This document shows, piece by piece, positions 57,014 through 64,000 of a DNA stretch of 64,000 nucleotides; the first letter of the stretch is position 1, and each line of letters opens with the position of its first letter. The stretch lies in the NCBI RefSeq assembly GCF_009730915.1, contig NC_052472.1, positions 1,860,001 through 1,924,000 of the forward strand, in the 5' to 3' direction. The position numbers were made by a program, and so were the translations under genes. Below the pieces are notes generated by a model that did no database searches, was not told the origin of the DNA, and worked only from the letters and a program-made list of their open reading frames with translations. This DNA is from Dioscorea cayenensis subsp. rotundata. Lineage: Eukaryota; Streptophyta; Magnoliopsida; Dioscoreales; Dioscoreaceae.

Positions 57014-58439
57014 ATATATATCTTTTGATTAGAAATAATGCTTCATAATTATGGTAAATATCAACATTTTTTATAAGAGTTTTAGAAATCATCAATACCT
57101 ACATCTTATATTAGTTTAGTGAACTTTGATATAAAAATATAGTTAAAATATGAACTCTAATTAATTGTAAACTATTAGAGGGGTCGTATTGCAAAACCAT
57201 GGAAATATTTGTAATTAAGTTCTAATTTAAATACAAATTATTAGAGGGATTGCATTGCTAAATCATAAAGATTTTTGAAATGAATCCTAAACTAATTATG
57301 AATTATTAAATGGAATGAATTGCAAAACCACAAAGATATTTGAAATTTAGCACTAAATTAATTATAATTAAAGAGAGTAAATTATAAATAATATGTAGTA
57401 AGTGACTATTTAATTCATCTTATATATATGATATTAGATTTATTATTTATAATGCTATATACATATTTTTTTAGAGTATCTCAAAGAAAGATATAAGTTA
57501 CTTTTATGGTATTAATGGCAACACTTTTCATGGGAGTTTTGGACATAGTAGAAGTAGAACAACATGCACATATATGATATCTATATGATATATTTAGTAA
57601 TTGTTAGCATAAATTATTCTTTATTTTTAATTTTCTTCAAAGTTACAATTTTATTTCACTTCCAAGTTAATAATCCATCAATAGGTTGTTCATATTTCTT
57701 AATTAAAAAAATTTATTTGTTTTTAAGCAAATTTTTAATTAATTTCATATTTGGAATATATGGTAATAGTTTATTATATTTAAGTAGCACATTGATTTTA
57801 GAAGAATACTAAGATGCTTTGGTAGATGAAAACAAACTTATTTAACAATATTTGGTTATATATATACTAAATAGTTGATTATATATATATAGTTATTAAA
57901 TTTCCCTTTTTGAAATAATTTTATTTTATTCTCCTAGATGAATTAACTTAATTTTCTTCCCTAATCCTGATTAGAATACAATTTTATTTTTAATTTATAG
58001 AATTAGTTGGGAATGATTCATGTTTCCCAATGAAAAATTAAATATTAACAAACTTGTGCTATCTCATTGAATAATAAAGCAAATTAATAAAGAAACAACC
58101 TACAATCTATTTGCACATTAAAATAATTAATGATATATCTTAAGAAATTAATATTCATAGCAAATGATATAAATAAACTATGTGACCATTAAAATAAACA
58201 TCTGAAATAAACAAAACAAAGTAAATCATATACACAGGTATTTGCCATAGTTGAATCTACGAATAATTATACAAAATCAGGTGTTTTAATACGATTGTTA
58301 TAACATAACAAACTACAAGTACATATAAGTATCCTTTAACAATATAAAATATAAAATATAATATAATGAAATAATTAAACAATTATTTCCAAATAGTAGC
58401 CATTAAGTAATTATTTCAAAATAGTAGCCACTATCAACT
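57014..58439. repeat. AT-rich region with three 66-bp tandem units
   Basis: At 57150-57370 a unit containing attaattgtaaactattagag and gcaaaaccaca(a)agatattt is repeated about three times with 75-85 percent likeness by eye. A single copy of the same unit, in the same orientation, lies at 60865-60935 beside the right inverted-repeat copy. The rest of the region is AT-rich without a gene. Confidence 0.6.
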
Positions 58440-59783
58440 CACCTGGTCTCCCTTGTATTTCTCGCTAGATCTGGAACTCCCTCCTAAGTCTAAACCCCAC
58501 CTAACAAGGGAATGAAATAAAATAAACAAAACAAACTAATGACAAAATTGAACCAAAAAAAAAAAATACAAGAAACAAATAAACGACTCTCTAATTTGGC
58601 ACATTCATTCCAACCGGTTCAAACCCGACCTTGCAAAATCAAACTAATCTCCAAGTTGCACTTAAACCAACTCAATTTGGGTTAAACCCTCTTGAACCAA
58701 CTTGAAGCAACCTCAATTTTACTTAACCAAGTTTAATTGAACCAACCAGCCTTGAACCCAAAATTAAAAACCTGGGTGCTTCAATCAAACCAACCCTAAT
58801 TGAACTCTTTTGGTCCAATTGGATTGAACCCACCTAAATTTAACCCAACTCAATTACATATTGAATCCAAATCAAATCAATCCTCAATTGGTTGCACCAA
58901 ACCAATTCTTTAACTTCATTCAAACCCCAAATGAACTCAACCTACTTCAAACTTGGTTAATCAAACCCAACTCAACCAAAACAATTAAACTCAACCAACA
59001 CATTTCCAACAATCATCATCATCAACTTAATTAATCAAAACAAACCCAAACTCCAGTTGATACATTACCTCTATAGTAAATCCTAGAATTCCTCCACCAT
59101 TCCAAGCAAGATCCATTTTATATATAAGTGTTTTCCAAAACAATAATTATCTCACAACAACTTCATCATCTCCATCAATACTTCTTCAAATTTCATCTCT
59201 TCTTCACCAACCACACCACCCCGCACATACATACACACATCCAAAATATAACAACCAAAATAAAGTATTAAATTTCTTACTAAAGGATATTCCACTCCGG
59301 AGAACTTCCTCCGGCAATCTCCAAACCCACCTCCCCTAGCAGCTTCCATTTTCTTTTCTTTTTTTCTTTTTGAATAATGTTGCTCCCTCTATTGAAGAAG
59401 AAAAAAAAACCATCCTTTAAAACTGATCGGATTCCAATATTTTTTTTCTCTTTTTTTTTTTTCCAAAAATTCACTTTTTGTCCCTAACAGAAAAGAGTTT
59501 AACAAAAAAGTGCCTGCAAATTCACTAATGGTCGCTTGTCATAAAATAAATTTCTAAAAGGTTTGTCAACTTACCTCTCAGTCCTTAAAATCCAAAAATA
59601 ATTCAAATTTAATCCTCCTAATTACTTTTAAACTCAAAATATGCTGTAAACTCTCAAATTTAAGTCCTTGTGTTTTCCATTTGGGCTCCTCCATAGAACT
59701 GCTCTATAGAATAATCTCACTGCAACTGTGATAATACCTTAAACATAATTTCCAACAGGTATGCAAAGGTTCAGGGTATTACA
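58440..59783 (-). mobile_element. LTR of a chromovirus-like Ty3/gypsy element, minus strand
   Basis: On the minus strand it starts tgtaataccctgaacctttg at 59783, a common start of Tekay/Del-type LTRs. It contains ttaggagggagttccagatc and gagaccaggtgagttg near 58445-58490, as such LTRs do in their 3' part. A long stretch (58600-59000) repeats ttggtt/caattgagtt phrases. The left border is not defined, and the number is only where the similarity by eye ends. It cuts the FOLD pseudogene exon at 59784. Confidence 0.55.
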
Positions 59784-60540
59784 GCTATAGTTGTGATCAC
59801 AATATCCGCTTGTCGAGTAACCTCTTCTGGGTTATGTGTGTCACAATGGACACTAGTCACTGTTGTGCCAAGCATCTGCAAAAATAACAAAAATCAGAAT
59901 AATATCTATGTTCACATAAATTTAGCCTTTTTTTTTAAATTGTAATAGCAGAACATCGGGGAGCCAATCATCCTGTTGTGACCAATAACCACAGTCTTCT
60001 TGCCCTTAATTTGAACTTTAGAGCAATGAAGAAGTCTGACACAAGCCCTTGCTGCACAGGGAACAAAAAGTGGCTGCGTGTCATTTGTTACAAGGTCAGT
60101 CACATTTGATTGATTAAACCCATCCACATCTTTGTCCACCCTTGTAGCATCAATAATCTTCTTATAATTCATATGCTGCATTTAACAGAACTATTCCATC
60201 AATTTGAGAATAAATTATTGAATAAAAATGGAGAAAAATATATTAGCCGTTAAAAACTTCTAATGCAATAAAGTGATTACTTTTGCCAAAGGAAACTAAA
60301 TGAAAACCCCATAAACTAATGGGTCTTTATTAAATCTTGACACGACGACAACCACTACCTCATTAGTGGAGTCCACAGAAAAATTAACTAATTGATGTGA
60401 CATCCCAACCTTCTCATAAGCCTCCACCTCCATCTTAATGTAATTAATAGCATCCCATTCATTACCAATAGAAATTATTGCTAGTCAAGGAACTCTGTTA
60501 ATTACATTCTCATGAGCCGTACTTCGTCAACAACATAGGA
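59784..60540 (-). pseudogene. FOLD: FOLD: methylene-THF dehydrogenase/cyclohydrolase fragment
   Basis: Three exon pieces keep family motifs in order. Piece 1 (60281-60540): VINRVP, LAIISIGNEWDAINYIKMEV, SRFNKDPLVYGVFI, then FPLAK at a GT donor. Piece 2 (starts 60175 after an AG acceptor): HMNYKKIIDATRVDKDVDGF and PLFVPCAARACVRLLH then KGKKTVVIGHNRMIGSPM. Piece 3 (59784-59875): TVTSVHCDTHNPEEVTRQAD then IVITT. The enzyme interconverts one-carbon forms of folate, and KDVDGF and the VVIG NAD(P)-binding turn are its hallmarks. Two nonsense changes (TGA at 60485-60487 where a Gly is expected, TAG at 60296-60298 where a Gln is expected) and a frameshift near 60505 disable it. Ends are lost to an LTR at 59783 and to a MITE-like repeat at 60550. 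Confidence 0.88.
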
Positions 60541-60549
60541 ATGGATGTC

Positions 60550-60860
60550 TTTAGTCCCCTATCATAATTTGTCCAGTCCCTCTATTTTCATGTTTAAGAA
60601 ATGTTAGTCCCTCCCTCAAACATGATCTCTTTTCCCATCAAAGATGCTGATGTAGAGCAAATCACTTCTAAAATAATAGTAAAAAAATTACTGAGTATAA
60701 TAATACAAGGTTAACAACTGAGATGGCCATTTGAGATGTTTGAGAGAGGGACTGATATTTCCCAAACGTGAAAATAAAGGGACTGACAGTTGACAAATTA
60801 TAATAAGGGACTGAAGGGGTAGATTGACTATAATAGAGGGACTAAATAGGGTATTAAACC
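60550..60860. mobile_element. Palindromic MITE, left end shortened
   Basis: Left arm tttagtcccctatcataattt, agtccctctattttcatg and right arm (complement) agtcccttattataatttg, agtccctttattttcacg are long inverted copies of each other around an AT-rich centre. The right arm has about 35 bp more at its outer end (ccctatttagtccctctat) than the left. It borders the FOLD pseudogene. Confidence 0.7.
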
Positions 60861-60942
60861 TTTGAAATATAATACTAAACTAATTATGAATTATTAAATG
60901 GATTAAATGACAAAACCACAAAGATATTTGAATATATTGAAT

Positions 60943-61340
60943 TTTCATATATTGATTTTTATTTATACAATAAAAAATAATTGAAAAAAGAAAGTAGCTT
61001 TGTTGTGTATAATATTTTTCGAATATGCCCTATTTACACAATAAAAAAATAATTAAAAGAATAAACTAACATGAGATGAATAATGCAATTTTTAATGCTT
61101 TTGAGACCTAATCATTATTCTTCTTTTATGTGCTTCATTCTTAGACAAGTCAACCATGCTAATATTTTAATGCAATATTTGAAAGAGACGTGGATAGAAT
61201 TTTTCACAAATACGTAGTTCAAATATGGATTGTAATTGTTGTTTATATATTTGAGTAAATAATGAATATTGAATATGTTATATATATGTGAGTGTATATA
61301 ATATTATAGGATATCTAAATCAAATAAGACAAACAATTAG
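60943..61340 (-). repeat. Right copy of the 400-430-bp inverted repeat
   Basis: Reverse complement of 56313-56741. Likeness stops sharply at 61340 (caattag | attatatt) and at 56313 on the other copy. No target duplication is seen at the two outer borders. Confidence 0.85.
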
Positions 61341-61349
61341 ATTATATTA

Positions 61350-63210
61350 CCTTGTTAGTATTGTTGGAGAATGTCTACAAATAGCTGATATAATTGCTAT
61401 TAGCAATGAATTATGATAATCCCATCACCTACTCCACAGGGTCTCAATTTCTCATCATGTTTTGTTTTTATTTATTATTAATGTTTCTAGTTCATGTTTG
61501 ATTAGTATTACATTAATCCAAGTTTTGTCAATTTATGAAACTATCAACAATATTTTTGAAATTACAATTTGCTTTTTAAAGATTTTGTACAACATAAAGG
61601 ATAGTTTGGGTTTGATTAATTTTAGTATTATAAGCAAATAAGATCATACTCTAACATTTAAAAACTTCTTGACATAATAAATATGATTATAAGACTATAA
61701 TGACGCATATAATTTTTTTTTTAAAATATATAACTAAAGCATACTCTAGAACTTGGAGCACAACATCCATGTAGGGATGCAAGTGGGGCGGGGGCGGGGC
61801 TGGGAATGGGATCCCCATCCCCATCCCCGCTTCACCAATTTTTTTTCCTAATTACATATGTAACATATCATAAATGAAATTAAAAAAATAAACAAAATAT
61901 TCTTCAAAATAAGTATTACTTAATGTATGAGAAAACAACAAACTAACGAAGTAATCGATGGTATGAAGAATTGAAGAAAGGGAACTGCGTAAGTTAGGAT
62001 TTCATAAGAGATGTTCTACTTACAAGTTGAGATTTCAATAAAGTTAATAAATTAATCAATTTAATCATAATTTTCATACAACATATTTATCTATAATAAG
62101 AAATAAAATAGTTTTGAATAAAATTTTTAAAACAATTTTTCATATAATTATCTCCAAGTATTGCATTAGAATAACACTAATTTTTATCAAAAATCTAAAA
62201 CATTATTAATAAATACCAAAAATAAAATTTTAAAACCCAAATATTTGGTCATTATAATATAATATAAATATTGAATTTTTTTAATAAATAAAATTAATTA
62301 TATCAATTATTTTTAATATAATATATATATATATATATAATTTAAAAATCGAGGAATCCTTCTCCCCATGGGGATTCCCCATGGGTATCCCTAAGGGGAG
62401 CGGGATTCCAATTCCCTGTGCCCGCCCCGCCCAGCGGGTAAGGGAAAGGTTTTCCCCCATTCCTCGCCCCGCGGGGGGTTTATTTCGGGGGATCCCCACC
62501 CCGTTGGGGCGGGTCCTAGTAGGGAACATGAATTTTCCGCCCCACTTGCATCCCTACATCCATGAGCTTGCTTATCTTTCCACAAGATTCCTGAACTTTA
62601 GGATTATCTTTGCCAACAACTTCTCCCATTACATTTTCAACAAAGTTGCATCGTAAAGCATCAGTTTTAAAAGCATAAATAATTACGTAAATAGTTAACT
62701 ATTTACCAAATAATTTTTTTCGTTGAGTTCACATGAAACCAAAATATCGGCAAATTATCTAAACCTAAAACATTGCCCTGGAAAATTTTCATCTACAACA
62801 TCTATAACATTAGTTTCGAACATAAAATTTAGCTTTTACTTGTGGCTTGTCGATTTATATGGCATATTATTATTTCTAAACATTAAATTACACATAAAAT
62901 ATAGTTTTCCTTCAAAAATCAAAAGTTTGAATTGTCGAGCCAATGCACGTTTTTATTGACGCATGGATCCTTCCACACTACAAATTTAGCAAAAAAATGT
63001 AGTAAGTTTTGAAAACAAAAAACAATCAATGTCACATATAATAGTTTTATATTAAGAAAAAAAAAACTGTTCATCCCCCATTTCGATGCTATTAATTTTC
63101 GATTTATCTTGGAAACATGGAATCTCCAAAAGTCTAATAACCCGAGCATTCAATATCCATTGTGTCTTGTTGGCAATAATTTGCTCCATAAAATCAACCA
63201 TTTGTGCCAT
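61350..63210 (-). pseudogene. RPA1-like (replication protein A 70 kDa) pseudogene
   Basis: Exon-like blocks in order on the minus strand. 63067-63210: ANKTQWILNARVIRLLEIPC and KINSIEMGDE. 62735-62977: GRIHASIKTCIGSTIQTFDF, then one frame over FEGKLYFMCNLMFRNNNMPY, KLNFMFETNVIDVVDEN and FPGQCFRFR...FADIL. 62557-62660 joined to 61725-61771: FVENVMGEVVGKDNPKVQES and KISKLMDVVLQVLE ending near a GTATGC donor. A last weak block is near 61350-61450. These are the tandem OB-fold motifs of the plant RPA1-like/DUF223 group, which bind single-stranded DNA. Stops in frame, a frameshift near 62925 and a 785-bp hAT MITE inside an exon disable it. Plant Helitrons often carry such genes, so it may be element-borne rather than host. 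Confidence 0.8.
61772..62556. mobile_element. hAT MITE with perfect 8-bp target duplication
   Basis: catccatg lies at 61764-61771 and 62557-62564. The ends are 20-bp inverted repeats tagggatgcaagtggggcgg. The subterminal parts are GC-rich with repeated ggggatccccatcccc and gggattcccc phrases, while the centre is AT-rich. 785 bp, no coding capacity. It splits an RPA1-like exon: the reading KISKLMD on the right side continues as DVVLQVLE on the left after removing one copy of the octamer. Confidence 0.95.
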
Positions 63211-64000
63211 ATTTTGAGAAGCTCTATTTTAAAAACATTAATAAAACTTGAAAATATTAATAAAATTTGAACATAATCTCTCTCTCTATATATATATATA
63301 TATGAAAAAATTTCTAATATTTAAATTTAGATAAGATAGGATATTTATTATTATTAATTTTACGATTGATATATGATAAATAAAATACTTTAATTTATCA
63401 TATAAATTAACATATTTTATATTTTAAATTTTAAAAAGCTATTTTAAAAATATTAATTAAATGAGAGAGATGAGTTTTATTATTATGAAAAATAATCTAT
63501 TTGTATTTTAAATTAAATTAGTAAATAATTATACTACATTATAATTATTGAATGTTTAATATTATTATAATATTTTATATTTTATTTAGGATTTGAAGAG
63601 AATACTTTCTGTGAGAGCTTGCCACATCGCACATTTGTTTTCTACTTTAATATATAACTAGTATTGATGCCCGTGCTTGCGCGCCACGGGCTTCATCTAA
63701 TAATACATATCATTTAAAAAACACTTAACAAAAAATATAAAAAAATACCAATATTATTAGATAAATTAAATAAAACAAATACAAAAAATAATAATAATAA
63801 TAATCATATATATAGATGAAAAACAATGAAAATAAATTTAAAATAAAAATACAATATATCTAACAAAAGAAAATTAAAATATATAAAATCATGTTTATAT
63901 ATATATATATATATATGAAAAATAATAAAAAAATTTAAAACAAAATTAAGAAAAAATAAAAGCAAATAATAATAATATTATTATTATTAGTAATCATATA
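63211..64000. other. AT-rich DNA, with a GCCCGTGC repeat border
   Basis: Mostly A/T with (AT)n runs (63288-63303, 63893-63917). At 63655-63695 tataactagtattgatgcccgtgcttgcgcgccacggg has a GC-rich palindromic head (cccgtgc...gcacggg-like) after ctagtat, a form often seen at one border of AT-rich plant repeats. No gene seen. Confidence 0.5.

Noticed and set aside
62281..62656. Open frames rich in Pro/Gly/Ile on both strands.
   Set aside because: They come from the GC-rich inverted end of the hAT MITE.

Overview
This window is nuclear DNA of a flowering plant. The evidence is an OVATE-family gene, a TMEM14/FAX-type gene with a plastid-targeting-like leader and plant splice sites, and plant-specific transposon families (tRNA-Asp-primed Ty3/gypsy elements, CACTA, Ulp1-type MULE, hAT MITEs, Helitron with RPA-like and Rep proteins). 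I cannot fix the species or say monocot versus dicot. Two runs of exactly 1,000 N (28933-29932 and 53943-54942) mark scaffold gaps. Many reading frames carry single-base breaks, so either decay or residual long-read indel errors must be kept in mind.

Region 1 (1-28932) is a nest of transposons. A degenerate Ty3/gypsy element A (LTR 251-2416, pol to 5692) carries an 880-bp hAT-like MITE in its LTR (1174-2053, TSD aatactta). It is cut at 5782 by a second family, B/C. That family has three LTRs in the same orientation (5783-8967, 10709-12583, 18933-20758), each followed by a tRNA-Asp primer site and a gag gene. The first of these LTRs is itself split by a 1,303-bp solo LTR (7023-8325, TSD cctcc). 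The one internal region bounded by two LTRs (12584-18932) has gag and protease, then a long palindrome-rich spacer and an ATHILA-type ORF, but no reverse transcriptase or integrase. The third gag is cut by a minus-strand CACTA element starting at 22278.

Region 2 (29933-45300) is the gene-bearing part. It holds an unrecognised minus-strand membrane protein with a long Glu/Tyr repeat tail (from 31467 into the gap), a small plus-strand hydrophobic/poly-Asp ORF (32787-33053), an intact OVATE family protein (33922-34518), a 2.46-kb MULE-like element starting 115 bp after the OVATE stop (34634-37091, TSD ttattatta), about 3 kb of AT-rich DNA, an unrecognised three-exon minus-strand gene (40536-41753) and a four-exon minus-strand TMEM14/FATTY ACID EXPORT-like gene (42714-45198).

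Region 3 (45907-64000) is again transposon-dominated and has several disrupted coding fragments on the minus strand. It contains a 5.97-kb Ulp1-type MULE (45907-51871, TSD tttttataa), a FAR1-like pseudogene (about 52030-52640) cut by another LTR of family B/C, a Helitron Rep fragment (54943-55675), a FOLD (methylene-THF dehydrogenase/cyclohydrolase) pseudogene (59784-60540) bounded by an LTR and a MITE, a 400-430-bp inverted repeat (56313-56741 / 60943-61340), and an RPA1-like pseudogene (about 61350-63210) with a perfect-ended hAT MITE (61772-62556, TSD catccatg) inside an exon. RPA-like plus Rep-type fragments plus a host-gene fragment on one strand is a combination expected of plant Helitrons, but no Helitron ends were identified.
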